From the NCBI GenBank assembly GCA_951213105.1, contig OX578145.1, positions 8,205,191 through 8,269,190 of the forward strand: 64,000 nucleotides of DNA, read 5' to 3'. Shown here in pieces: positions 1-11,240 of the stretch; the stretch's first letter is position 1; each line of letters begins with the position of its first letter. This DNA comes from Amaurobius ferox. Its lineage: Eukaryota; Arthropoda; Arachnida; Araneae; Amaurobiidae. Below the pieces are notes generated by a model. That model saw nothing but the letters and a program-made list of their open reading frames with translations. It did not search any database and was not told the DNA's origin. Both the position numbers and the translations under genes were made by a program.

Positions 1-537
1 AATATGCGTAAAGAATAATTTTTAAAGTCAAGAAAACAGGGTTTACATATCTCAAACTACAAACTTACAAACCCATGGCAGACTCTGATAAATATTTTAA
101 TCATGAACATTCTATTAAATGCATTCTATAAACAGTGTGCAGTGCACATTCATGGCAGACATAAAGCATATTAAATTATACACTTGGACCTAAAAGAATT
201 TTATTATGCACTGAAATAAACATAAGATAACTACAGAATATAACATCAACACTTTGAAAATACAAATGGGTTCAGTTTTTATAGAGTAAAATCAATTAAA
301 CTTATTCATTAAGACAAACGTTCCTTTTTCCTCCTTGGTTAAATACAAAATTCAGAAAGTGTTGAACTCTACTTGTTAAGAGCTGTGAAATAACTTAGTT
401 ATTTCTCCTCCTGTAACAGATGAAATGGCAAGCCGCACTTCCTTTCGTACCAGATGCCTCATTCCAGGCTTGTCGTTCGTAGTTTTACGTCGTCGATAGA
501 GGAGTAATGACTGACATTTTGTAATTGCGTTATTATA
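1..537. other. Unassigned AT-rich DNA
   Basis: No open frame, RNA gene or recognised repeat end was found. The stretch is AT-rich and looks like ordinary intergenic or intronic sequence. Confidence 0.5.
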
Positions 538-700
538 CAGCTGGCCAGTTCGGAGATTCAGGGTTCGATTCTCGGGTTGGGCAGCAAGGCTCTTTACAGA
601 GTAATACCGTTAAAACATAATAATAATTATGGGTGGAAGTGGAAGTTTACATCCGCCTAAACATGCTTAATAATTAGTAAAGTCCATAAAGGCTTTTTTT
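538..700 (+). mobile_element. tRNA-derived SINE, family D (5'-truncated copy)
   Basis: The B-box region reads GGGTTCGATTCTCGG, followed by GGGCAGCAAGGCTCTTTACA and a body ending near TTAATAATTAGTAAAGTCC. The same tail occurs in reverse at about 51345-51470, so this is a dispersed element and not a tRNA gene. The tRNA 5' half with the A box is missing. The family also occurs at 13.6, 14.1, 26.8, 50.0 and 51.4 kb. Confidence 0.7.
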
Positions 701-1232
701 TTAAACTATATTTTTAACTATACCCTACGAAGAGATTCCCCCGGTTGAAACTGAATGAATGCGGACGTTCGCTTTTATTCTAAAAGTTTTTACGTGCGCA
801 CTTCGAAAACGTCTATGGCTGAGTGTAGATAAAAGGAACAGGCCCTGATTACTGTCTTGGTCCACAAAAATCAACCTATGTTGATGTTGATACGCATGAA
901 CGAATTTCAAATTTTTCTAGTGAACATTATTTTTCTATACACTTGAAAGAATATATTTTTTTCCAATTTAAGACAATGTAAACTCATCTATTTAACTTTA
1001 TGAGTGGTTAAGTATGACATACGTTCCAAAACTTGTTTTTGAAGATTGACTTGATTAAGGTCTTTGCAGAATGGAATAGTAGGGGAAAAGACTTTCTCAA
1101 TTAATTTGTTGAACGAATCCCTGTTTATTGCATTTCGTGCCTAATATTTAGCTTCTAAAATGCAACTTTTATATACATACTTCCAGGAAAGAAGAGAGGG
1201 GGGGGGGATGTACCATTATAATTTTTACTTTC
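701..1232. other. Unassigned DNA
   Basis: Only short, low-quality open frames are present. No recognised motif was seen. A G-run lies at about 1199-1207. Confidence 0.4.
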
Positions 1233-1516
1233 TTAACCTTTTGCTTACGGATGGGACGGCGTTCATCCCAAACGAAGAACCTCCCAAAAAGACAGGTACA
1301 AGAAGAAAAGACAGGGATAGGGTTTGTCAAAGACATACCCTATCCCAAACAGTTCGATCCTTCGACAGTTCGACAGCAGACATTGGCGTCCTTTGCAGAG
1401 GCCAATGTCTTCAAAGGAGAATCGAACTGTTTGGGATAGGGTATGTCAAATATCTGTCTTTTTGGGATGTTCTTCGTTTGGGATGGACACTGCCCCACTC
1501 GTAAGCAAAAGGTTAA
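1233..1516. mobile_element. piggyBac-like MITE (foldback), with TTAA target duplication
   Basis: The element is bounded by TTAA at 1233-1236 and 1513-1516. Inside these are inverted ends, CCTTTTGCTTACG on the left and CGTAAGCAAAAGG on the right. Inverted similarity continues inward: CATCCCAAACGAAGAAC, CCCAAAAAGACAG and ACCCTATCCCAAACAGTTCGA all recur as complements, so the 276-bp interior folds almost end to end. The left arm has about 40 extra bases. A second small hairpin, ACATTGGC/GCCAATGT, lies in the middle. TTAA flanks plus CC..GG termini are the piggyBac signature. There is no transposase, so it is non-autonomous. Open frames across it are artefacts of the palindrome. Confidence 0.8.
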
Positions 1517-1699
1517 AAATCCTTCAAATGTCGTTTAAGATAGATGTTGAAATTAAGGCATTTCCTTAGGACAGCATTGTACTCTTACAACACTCTAAAT
1601 AAATCTTTGATTTTTGTCTGTGTAAAAATATACTGATTTGGAGAAAAGCGCACTATTTTTTATTTTTCCCTTGTGAAAACTGAGGAAATGAGGTTGAGG

Positions 1700-1756
1700 G
1701 GAGGCGAAATAATGCTTTGCTCAGGGTCCCAGACGGTCTTAATCGGGCCCTGAGCA
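1700..1756. repeat. Short GC-rich inverted repeat, possible DNA-transposon end
   Basis: GCTCAGGGTCC and GGGCCCTGAGC face each other across about 16 bases. On the minus strand this reads CAGGGCCCGATTAAGACC, similar in style to hAT termini (CAGGGCC). No partner end or target duplication was found. Confidence 0.3.
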
Positions 1757-1994
1757 GGAAGTGGGGGGTGCCCACAATTACAAGCCGTGATACACCAGGC
1801 GGTGATATTAGAGTTAAATCGTACTGCTGATCTAAAACATTCGCCAATACCGATTCATATCTAGGCACGTGCCTGTGGCAGGATAACAGCATCGCGTGCG
1901 CGGAAGAAATAAAAAGGACAAAAACGAAGATGTCACGCGCTCGAGGAACAGAAGAATGGCAGATAACACACACGCGTCAACCTCGAGATGAAAC

Positions 1995-2115
1995 AATGGC
2001 TCTCTCTCGCTTTCTACTCGATATAACGCAGTACTAGTAGGGAACGATAACTAAATGAGTCGCGCTCCCTTTGCATATAACTGCGTCTATGGAACTGTTT
2101 CGTGCTTATGATGCT
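1995..2115 (+). repeat. Dispersed repeat E (copy 1)
   Basis: The core CGCGCTCCCTTTGCATATAA followed by CTGCGTC..TGGAACTGTTTCG is shared with 26215-26335 (+) and with the complement of 2635-2780. The repeat is GC-richer than its surroundings. Its nature is unknown: perhaps an LTR or promoter-like segment of a retroelement. Confidence 0.45.
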
Positions 2116-2634
2116 AGTTTTTCAGTTGCCATGGCTGGTGTTGTAAAAACATTATTACACATTTCTTTAGGATTCTAATATTCTCATCGATACTTAAAAT
2201 TGAAAACACAAAAGGTCCTACCTCAGATTCCCGGGGAAGCAGCAGGTTGATAACAATCGATTGATATATAGTACTTGAGCACTTTTCTTCGTATCTATGG
2301 TATCATTCAATTCTGGAAATATTTAGGTTAAACTAAAATAAAGAGATCTCAAATAATGAGCCTAGTCGGTTTTCGTTTTTAGATCATATAATTTCACCAC
2401 ACAATATTATGCACATATATATTTACGAATCATTATAATCGTCTTTACAGTGATCTCAGGTCCCTACTGTTTGTTCACTGATCGGCGGTTCTTTTCCATC
2501 TCTGCTTTATTCCTCAAAGCACAGCAACATGTGTTAGGCGTGACGTAATCGAAATGTTTTTTGCACAGTATGTCTGCTGTAATTGGCCGTTCTGTCAGTT
2601 CACCCAAGTCAAACCATCATGAACGCCATCGGCC

Positions 2635-2780
2635 TATATAAAAGTTCGATGCAACCGTTTTTCGACAGCTGGTATTGGCATATCTATGTTGACGAACGCA
2701 TAAAAAACGCGAAACCGGCCCACGGATACAGTTATCTGCAACAGGAGCGCGATTCTAATTTCGGAACGCTCACTGTTACT
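2635..2780 (-). repeat. Dispersed repeat E (copy 2, inverted)
   Basis: The complement contains CGCGCTCCTGTTGCAGATAA followed by CTGTATCCGTGGGCCGGTTTCGCG, aligning with the copies at 2.0 and 26.2 kb. Downstream, 2840-2945 resembles 11705-11815 (both carry TATCCTCTG, ATCGTG, GAATGAG and TCTGGATA in order), so a larger element probably spans this region. Confidence 0.45.
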
Positions 2781-2945
2781 GTTTCTAAGAGTGTCGACAG
2801 TTGTTTGGGGTGAGGCAAATGAGCGCAAACGAAAATGGTGAGAATTTATGTAATGTTACGATGTATCCTCTGAAATCGTGGGTGTGCTCTCAGGATACAA
2901 GAATGAGTCCACATTTCTGGATAACTAACACGTTTATTGACAAGC

Positions 2946-4229
2946 ACGGCGTAAACAGGATCAATATACAGCACTCTCTATTTGCTGTATATTGATCACT
3001 CAACAACTGTCAAGTACAGCTAAACGCCATTCAATGCTCCACTCATTTCACAAAACAGCGGATACCATTCTTAAAACACTTCACAATTCAATGTAGCTCG
3101 TACCACGTCAACTGCTCTCCAATTGAATGACGACTCCTTTTATAGACTCTCCGTAGAAGTTTCCAGAAGGAATTCATATCTCCCAGAATATTCATCATTT
3201 CGAGCAAGTTCTCGAACCGTCGAAAAATCGTCCAATGGGCGATCCATTGCCAGGTCTGGCAATCCTGCTTCCATGGTCCAGATATGGAAACCCTATATTA
3301 ACGTCATAGGAATGGCTGCCTGTAAAGGTATTCTGGTTCTCAAGAAAGCTTCCGGTGAAGGCATTTTACATGTTTGTGTTCCCTAAAGTCTATGAGTGTA
3401 CAGAGTCTATCTATTGTAAAGTGACTCTGCTCCATCGAGTAAAAGTTATTGCACTGCCCTTAACGGGAGAATTTAAAATTTTCGAACAACGGACTCTACT
3501 ACAAAGCAAGATAGACCAAAAAACCAACAACAACAACAACAAAAAATTGCAAAGTTAGAGGTATTGTGGAATATTTAATTGCAAAGTCGTAGGCAAATGA
3601 GTTGGAATCGACGCTAAAACTGTTACAGAATTCACAGAATAAGTGAATGGCACTCCTGTTCAGTTGCTTAAATAAATTCCAATGCCTAAATAAACAACAT
3701 TTAAGTGAACAGAAATAGAGTATCCAAAACGTCCTCTGCCAGAGACAATGCACATTAGAATGGCAGAAAGAAAAGAACCGCCTATTTTGACAAACATTGC
3801 AGGCGTCACCGTGTTAGAGGCCTTGGTGATACACATTTTTGATAGGTATTAACTGCTTTCTGTATATGCATTGCGTGTATTCCGGGTGTCGATCCTTACT
3901 CATCAGTCTACAACTTTGTAACTGATTTTTACGGCCATCTCGACGTACAACTAACTTTTAAAATTATCCGCTAGAGGCACTGCAATTCATTTTATCCGAA
4001 GGGCAGGATCACTACTATAAATAGGCTTAACGTGTACAGTCACGGACGCAAGTGAAGGGTGTGCTTTGGGAGATTTCCATAGAAACCCTGATTAACTTTT
4101 ACAGATATTACTTTTCTAGATCCCCCATATTCCAACATTTTTCACCCGACGTATGCATATTAATATACGTTGGCAGGTTTTGATGATAAGATGTTTTCCT
4201 TTCATAACATTACGACATAAATTACGACA
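2946..4229. other. Unassigned DNA
   Basis: Short open frames at 3123-3386 and 3499-3753 show no recognisable domain, splice context or biased composition. No repeat ends were identified. Confidence 0.4.
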
Positions 4230-4890
4230 ACACATTTTTCGCCGAAATTCTGCTCAAACAGTTGCGAAATATTTTCTGATAGATAAAATGCAATGCTTCC
4301 ATTATATTAAAACTAAATTTAATACCCAATAAAACATGGAATATATTTTTTATTTTAATTCAAAATATTTTTGGTGCTGCCATCTGTTGTCGTAATTTAA
4401 TTCATACCGACTATTTTTATTTTTTAATGAACATTTTTAAATGTTTATTCTTTCTAATACGCTATTAAATACAACAACAGATCATATATAATAATGCCAC
4501 AATTACGGAAACGTAATTGAACTTGGACTTGAACTTGAAGGCAAAACTGCAGCTCTCAGTGATGGACATTCAAATCCCCGTATCAAATTTATAGAATGAG
4601 AAATTACCTTTCCGTGATTGTGGCATTATTATACATGATCTGTTGTTGTATTTAATACTATATTAAAAGGAATAGATATTTAAAAATGTTCATTAAAAAA
4701 TAAAAATAATCAGTATGAATTAAATTACAACAACAGATGGCAGCACCAAAAATATTTTGAATTAAAATAAAAAATATATTCTATGTTCTATTGGGTATTA
4801 AATTTAGTTTTAATATAATCTAAACATTGCATTTTATCTTTCAGAAAATATTTCGCAACTGTTTGAGCAAAATTTCGGCGAAAAATGTGT
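4230..4890. mobile_element. Foldback / long-TIR element with 289-bp arms
   Basis: Left arm 4230-4518 and right arm 4602-4890 are inverted copies of each other, from ACACATTTTTCGCCGAAAT at the outer ends to the inner AATTACGGAAACGTAATT / AATTACCTTTCCGTGATT. They differ at scattered positions. The loop is 83 bp and has no open frame. The flanks show no convincing target duplication, so the true ends may lie slightly outside. Superfamily unknown. Confidence 0.75.
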
Positions 4891-5268
4891 GCCGCGAAAG
4901 TTAACAAAGCGCGGATAGGGCAGAAGATTTACTGACGCTCACCCTTAAATACGACTCACAAGAGAAACTTCCGAAAATGGGGTCGGAAAGAAATAGATAA
5001 AATAAATTGCATCCAAAAGAAAAGTATAAAAAAAGTTTAAATGCAAATAACACCAAAAGTTATTGCTATTTTTGCAGACAACTGGAGGTAGATAGATTCG
5101 TAGGTAAATGAAGGTGGATCAATTTTATGTACACAAATATTATCCTTTGCTCAAAGTATTTTACTTATTGATTTATTTATCGATGTGGTTTTAATGATCA
5201 AGCGATTAAAAATAAAGATAAATTAACATATATAAAGATGAAAATGTTCCATTACTTGGGGGATTTTT

Positions 5269-5640
5269 TAACACTTTACAACATAGTTGAAAAGTGTTTA
5301 TGACTTTGTTCATTCTATCTGTCTGTCCGTTAGCACGATAACTGTCGTAAAAATGACTTTATCAAAATGAAATTTTAGTATGTTTTTCAGACAGTCTATG
5401 GGACCTATGGGAATATAAATGAATAATATCACCCAATAAGTTTTGAATTGAACCCAGGTTGAAAAAGTAAAATACATTGAACCTTATGGAAAATAATTTT
5501 CAAACATTTTTTAAGCGAATTTAAAATTCACAAATTGCTTCGAAAGTTTTAGGAAATATTTAAATTATCCCATAAAATATATAAAAAAAATTTCAGTAAA
5601 ATATGTTAGATAGTTTTTTAAATTAAAATTATTTAATATA
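5269..5640 (+). mobile_element. Family C element, 5' fragment
   Basis: It begins with the C terminus TAACACTTTACAAC-ATA-GTTGAAAAGTGTTT (a hairpin), then the (TCTG) block, GTTAGCACGATAACTG and the conserved internal sequence up to the region before the paired CACGTG sites. The 3' two thirds are absent. Confidence 0.8.
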
Positions 5641-5748
5641 GGGAGAAAAACAAATTCAATTAAATTCTGACTCTTGCTATATCCTCCAGAAAGAAAAAAG
5701 AGATAAATATTATAATAAATATCTTTCCAAGAGTTTAATTATTTTATA

Positions 5749-6396
5749 TATAAGAGAGGTTTCACATTTTAAATCTGATGTTGGCAACACATGACTTTCC
5801 TTATATAATGCAATGAATTTACAACTTTTACAGTAAAAAAATAGATTATTATTACAGTAGATATTTATATTCTTTCCAAGATATTGAATTTTCGCCAATG
5901 AGTCGTCATTTTTATCCATTTGGCGAGTTTTCCGTTAATTTAGCAACATTAAAAAAGTCGCCAAGTTGGCGACATTCCACCAAATTCGCCTCCAAAATCT
6001 CGCCAAGCGTTATGGACGAAGAAATAAGTTATTCTTACAGCAGATAAATGACTATTGGCGTTCAAATACAAATATAAGAGAGGTTTCACATTTTAAATCT
6101 GATGTTGGCAGCACATGACTTTACTTATATAATGCAATGAATTTACAACTTTTACAGTAAAAAAATAGATTATTATTATAGTAGATATTTATATTCTTTC
6201 CAAGATATTGAATTTTCGCCAATGAGTCGTCATTTTTATCCATTTGGCGAGTTTTTCGCTAATTTAGCAACATTAAAAGAGTCGCCAAGTTGGCGACATT
6301 CCACCAAATTCGCCGCCAAAATCTCGCCAAGCGTTATGGACGAAGAAATAAGTTATTCTTACAACAGATAAATGACTATTGGCGTTCAAATATAAA
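5749..6396 (-). repeat. 324-bp tandem duplication of the 3' part of a family A element
   Basis: Units 5749-6072 and 6073-6396 match almost base for base. Each starts TATAAGAGAGG, contains AAATCTGATGTTGGCA and the GGCGACATTCCACCAAATTC block, and ends GACTATTGGCGTTCAAATA. The duplication covers the A 3' terminus plus about 25 bp of flank, so it happened after insertion. Confidence 0.85.
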
Positions 6397-6986
6397 AGTA
6401 TTACGCAAAATATCTTTTTTGCAGGAATGGAACGAGCTGGATCCACGAGAATGATGTCACCCAATTTATCGCATGGTATTACATATGAAAAGTGAACATG
6501 TTTCTCAATAGGAAATATTTTATTTTTATTTTATATGACTTTTTGATAATTTTTTTTAAAAATGTACAATATCTCGAGAACGGTTCATATTAACGTTCTA
6601 AAATTTATGTCAATCGTTTTCTAATTAAAAATTACATTAGAAATGTCTATTTGCGTAACTTTATGAGCGGTTTTGATTTTTTGACGATTTTTTCAAAATT
6701 TCACTCGAAAATTTAGGGGGGTTCTGAGCATTCGATTGCGTATAAAAGCAATAAGCTTCCAGTGTTTATGGACTGTGATTTTTGTACCAAATTTCGTTTG
6801 AATCGGTTCATTCGTTCGTCAGTTATCGTCTCCACAGACTCACTGATACACACTCAGCCATCACTTCAAAAATGTTTGATTTGTGATCAGGGATGCTTGA
6901 AACGTGCTCTCCCTTCGAAAACTCGAATTCGAATTTTCGACCTCGTCGCAATACTTTCTTTATACATTATGTATATAAGGAAAGTA
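6096..6986 (-). mobile_element. Family A element (copy 1)
   Basis: On the minus strand it starts with the terminal hairpin (TACTTTCCTTATATAC / GTATAAAGAAAGTA, 6947-6986). It continues with the GTCGAAAATTCGAATTCGAG palindrome, the 'NCTCGAGAACGG' motif and the TTGGCGACA repeats, and ends at TCAGATTT. It is a non-autonomous rolling-circle-like element with no coding capacity. Confidence 0.8.
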
Positions 6987-7269
6987 ACAAATATGGTAGA
7001 TGACAATTTTTCAAATTTTTTTAAATTTTATATAACTCTTCATGACTGATGGTCATCTGTCTGTCTGTCATTTTATACTTATTTGATGGCATTCTTAATA
7101 CACTTTCCAACGTCCTAGAAAGTTGAAATTTGGTACACAGCTTAAATTTGTAGAACATTTTATTCTACAAAAATTTTGTGGATCCTCAAATATAAATCCT
7201 ACATTTTTTTCGAAATGGCCTGCAAATAATCCCCGTTCATTTCTATAAATCATTGTTGTAATGTTGTTA

Positions 7270-8050
7270 AAAATTCTGATGTAGGCAGCACATGGTTTTT
7301 CCTGCAGACTCATATTCACATTCTTTTTATTTCTTCAATAATAGTTTGAGTTTATCTGCACAAAATAACACCCATAAGTAGTTTAAATGACATTGAATTT
7401 GCACGTTAAACTTAAATTTGGTTCTCATTTGATAGCTGGACTTATTGTCAAAGGTGGCGTGGCGAAAACGCGAAAAAACCAAAATATCTCAAGAACGGCT
7501 AGTCCTAAAGTAATGGGGTTAGTCTTATTCTATTTGTTGTCAAAATTCACGTAGAAAATAAGCATTTAATTGATATAATTGAGCACATGTAGTCTTTTAT
7601 TTTTAAATTTAACGATTTTTGCTGGCCATTTCGCAAAAACATCCCGTTCCTTTTTCCTGAATCGCACCAGAATAACCTACAAGTGATTTATATACCAAAT
7701 TTTGTTAAATTGGGTCCATTAGTTTTTAGCTAGAGTAGATAAAGGCAATTTTTGCCGGCCATTTCGCAAAGAAGGCAGATTCTTTTATTACGAATCGTAC
7801 TAAAATCTAATGAACATCAGGGTTTCCCTCAAAAAACTTACCTACCAAATTTTATGAAATTCGGTTCATTAGTTTTTCAGTTAGAGTGGATACAATATCC
7901 TCACAGACACACAGAAACACACACAGATACACACTTTCACACACAGACGTCTCCCTAAAAATAGTTTTTTCATGTTTTAGAAGTACCAAAACGTGTAGAA
8001 CTTCGAAAATTCGAGTTCCGATCTTCGGCACGATTCCAATACTTTGAATG
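7270..8050 (-). mobile_element. Family B element (copy 1)
   Basis: The 3' terminus (TCTGATGTAGGCAGCACATG in complement view) is at the left. It continues through CAAGAACGGCTAGTCCTAAA, two CATTTCGCAAA modules and a (CACA) microsatellite to the degraded 5' end near 8040. The 5' hairpin is lost. Confidence 0.75.
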
Positions 8051-8165
8051 CATTCACACACACGCACATATATTATCTGTGTATTATCTGTGTATCTAAA
8101 TTCCGTGTATTATCTGTGTATCTAAAGTCCTGTATATCTAAGTTCCTGTGTATCTAAATTACAAT

Positions 8166-8552
8166 AGTTGTGATTTTAAATAATCCCTAAACTTTTATTA
8201 TTTCTACAACGAAGCCTAATTTTAACTTATGCAGAATGCAAATATCTCAAGCGATTGTAAGGTGAGTTATATAAGAATTGCTGAATTTTTTTCACGCAAA
8301 TTTATTTAGCTCTGGAGTTTGGAATACGAGTTATGTGAATGAAATATTCATTGATTTTGCATAGAGAATCAGACGATTTATATTTCGATGAAGTTTTAAA
8401 TATTTAAATATAATAAATTACTGTAGTACTGTGATAATGTGAAAGATATCACCACTGAATGTATCCCATTTTAGAGATTTTTAAATGAAATTGCATTTCA
8501 GTTGGAAAGTGTTTCATAATCCATGCTTATGCACGATTGATCTTTCTTGTTT
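8166..8552 (+). mobile_element. Family C element, 3' fragment
   Basis: It carries CTACAACGAAGCCTAATTTT, ATGAATGAAATATTCATTGA and the C 3' end GTTGGAAAGTGTTTCATAAT...GATTGATCTTTCTTGTT. Internal deletions remove most of the middle. Confidence 0.75.
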
Positions 8553-9055
8553 ACAATGGAGTTGTTTAGTTTAGGGATAACTATGTACACTATGAGCATA
8601 TCTGGAAATAGAAATTCGTCTTCCCACTGTGAACACAACTGTCCCCAGTGAATGAAATAAAGAGGTGTTGGACACTTCTCTGGCCTTTCTTTGAGATGCC
8701 CAGATATGTAAAATGATTTTTGAACAAAACTAAAAATGCACGACAGCTCGAAGCTTCGAAAAATTTTCGCGGGACTCGTTTTATGAGGATCCCATTGTCT
8801 ACTTAGGGTTTGCATCCGTGAATACAGCTGTATGCTTTATACAATGTATACAGTAAGTAGAACCCTAACTCTGTTAGTGGAGTTAGTACAGTTAGTGGAG
8901 CCCTAACTCTGCAAGCTGTGCCATTATACGCCTCATTTTGATCATTAATGCTTGTAAAGGTCATTTTATTTAATTTCGCTCTTCTAGACCTGTTTTCGGA
9001 AGGATTCCTGGTCATTTCCCCCCTTTTAGAAACCCCTCCACGAAGGAGTCTCATT
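8553..9055. other. Unassigned DNA
   Basis: A short tandem of GTTAGTGGAG-type units occurs near 8871-8905. There are no recognised gene or element ends. An open frame at 8498-8815 (minus) runs from the C fragment into this stretch and is not supported. Confidence 0.4.
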
Positions 9056-10000
9056 ACTTTCCTTATATACATAATGTATAAGGAAAGTATTGTGACGGGG
9101 TCGAAAATTCGAATTCGAGTTTTCGACGGGAGAGCACGTTTCAAGCATCCCTGATCACAAATCAAACAGTTTTGAAGTGATGGCTGTGTGTGTGTGTGTG
9201 TGTGTGTGAAAGTATGTGTGTGTGTCAGTGAGTCTGTGGAGACGATAACTGACGAACGAATAGACCGATTCGAACCAAATTTGGTACAAAAATCACAATC
9301 CGTAAACACTGGAAGCCTATTGTTTTTATACGCAATCGAATGTTCAGAACCCCCCCCTAAATTTTCGAATGAAATTTTGAAAAATCGTCAAAAAATCAAA
9401 ACCACTAATAAAGTTACGCAAATAAACATTTCTTATGTAATTTTTCATTAGAAAACGATTAACATAAATTTTAGAACGCTAACATGAACCGTTCTCGAGA
9501 TATTACACATTTTTCAAAAAATTATCAAAAAGTCATATGAAATAAAAATAAAAAAAATTTCCTCTTGAGGAACATGTTCACTTTTCAAATGTAATACCAT
9601 GCGATACATTGGGTGACATCATTATCGTGGATCTAGTACGTTCCATTCATGAAAAAAGATACTTTGAGTAATACTTTTGTATTTGACCGCCAATAGTCAT
9701 TTATTTGCTGTAAGAATAACTTATTTCTTCGTTCATAACGCTTGGCGATATTTTGGCGACGAATTTGGCGGAATGTCGCCAACTTGGCGACTTTCTGAAA
9801 TGTTGCCAAATTAACGAAAATCTCGTCAAATGGATAAAAATGACTCTAAATCAATGAAAATGACGTCTAATTGAAGAAAATTCAATATCTTGGAAAGAAT
9901 ATTAGTATCTACTATAAGAAAAACCTATTTTTTTTTACTGTAAAAGTAGTAAATTCATTACATTATATAAGAAAAGTCATGTGTTGCCCACATCAGATTT
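9056..10000 (+). mobile_element. Family A element (copy 2), nearly full length
   Basis: It starts at ACTTTCCTTATATACATAAT with the mirror GTATAAGGAAAGT. Then come the CGAAAATTCGAATTCGAG palindrome, (GT)n at 9186-9208, TCTCGAGATATT, the GGCGAC repeats and the 3' end AAGTCATGTGTTGCCCACAT-CAGA followed by T-run. About 945 bp. Confidence 0.85.
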
Positions 10001-10302
10001 TTTTGATATATTTACACAGTCGCACAGTTATTTACACAGTTAGCCAGAACCCACCGAGAGACAAACTTCGGACCTGGTGAAAGGTCATCACGCAGATACA
10101 TAAATCAAAATAACATTGGTATTTAATATTGGGATTTAATTAATATTGGCAAATGCGATTGGCTTTGAAGAAAAAGTGTCTTTTCTCGTAAGTGGACAAT
10201 ACTAAACGAAATTGACGTTAATGAACTTTCCGCATACTGATACTGCACAGACTCACTCACATACACATACATATAATTTTAAAAACATGCTATTCGAGGA
10301 TG

Positions 10303-11240
10303 CTCTAAACCAGTGGTTGGAAAAATTACCTTATTATTGTAGTGATCAACAACTACATTATGGCAAATGTAGTTAACTACAACTACTTTTTTTAAAAAGT
10401 AGTGACTACAAACTACTTTAAAAACGGAGTCACTACATAACTACTTTTATAAGACGAATTTTGCCACAGCTTCAATTTTCACAAAACGTTGAGGATGTGA
10501 GTATACTGTAGTCGTTTAACATACTTATTCTGAATAAGTAAAATTGACTGATCAACTTACCAATCTTTACGCGTTTACCCACTTCTGAAAACAGTAAAAT
10601 AAACATAAAAGTATAAACTTTCGCCACTGATGAAGGGCATTGTGATGCCAGAAAGCGCTTTGGCCGTGTCATTTTTGTACGTCCAGGAAAAAGAAATTTT
10701 ATTAAAGGACTTTTAAACCTATTTTTGGGTGTCTTTGATTTTAAAGTTTAATTAAAGTGGACGTGCATCCATTTTGTTTATTAAAAGTATAAAATAAAAT
10801 AAAAGTAAAAACTATTTATTTAAAAATATGTCTGTTCATTTTTATTAGAATTTGCATCTCAAAATTGCAGTCAGATAAGCAGGGTCTTTTGGGACATAAC
10901 ACATCTGAATATATCTATGTAAAAAATCAACTTCATGAGGCAATGACCGTCCTAACCCTGCAGCCATTCATCGTACATCGTTGCGCAGAACACTCAATTT
11001 CGTGCAAATGAAGAAAGGGCGATCCCATAATATGTAAAATGGCAACTTGTTTTTTTTTTTCTGAAGTAACGTTAAAAGTGGCGTCCAAACTCGAAACAAA
11101 CGAGTGATTTATTGTATCTCGCTACTCGCTACACTACTTATTTTTAAAAGTAGTGCGTTACACTACAAACTACGAGAAAAAGTAGTGACTACTGTAGTTT
11201 CGCTACTTGCAGCGCTCTACTTCCGAGCACTGCTCTAAAC
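10303..11240. mobile_element. Non-autonomous hAT element with perfect 8-bp target duplication
   Basis: CTCTAAAC at 10303-10310 and 11233-11240 is the target duplication. The element itself (10311-11232, 922 bp) starts CAGTGGTTGGAA and ends TTCCGAGCACTG, imperfect inverted termini of hAT type. Subterminal regions are rich in inverted AACTACTTTTT / AAAAAGTAGT motifs on both sides (10360-10450 and 11145-11210), candidate transposase-binding repeats. There is no transposase. An open frame at 10472-10672 inside shows no known domain. Confidence 0.85.

Noticed and set aside
8803..9309. 168-residue minus-strand open frame
   Set aside because: It lies largely over the 5' part of a family A element and its (CA)n tract; the similar frame at 29189-29506 arises the same way.
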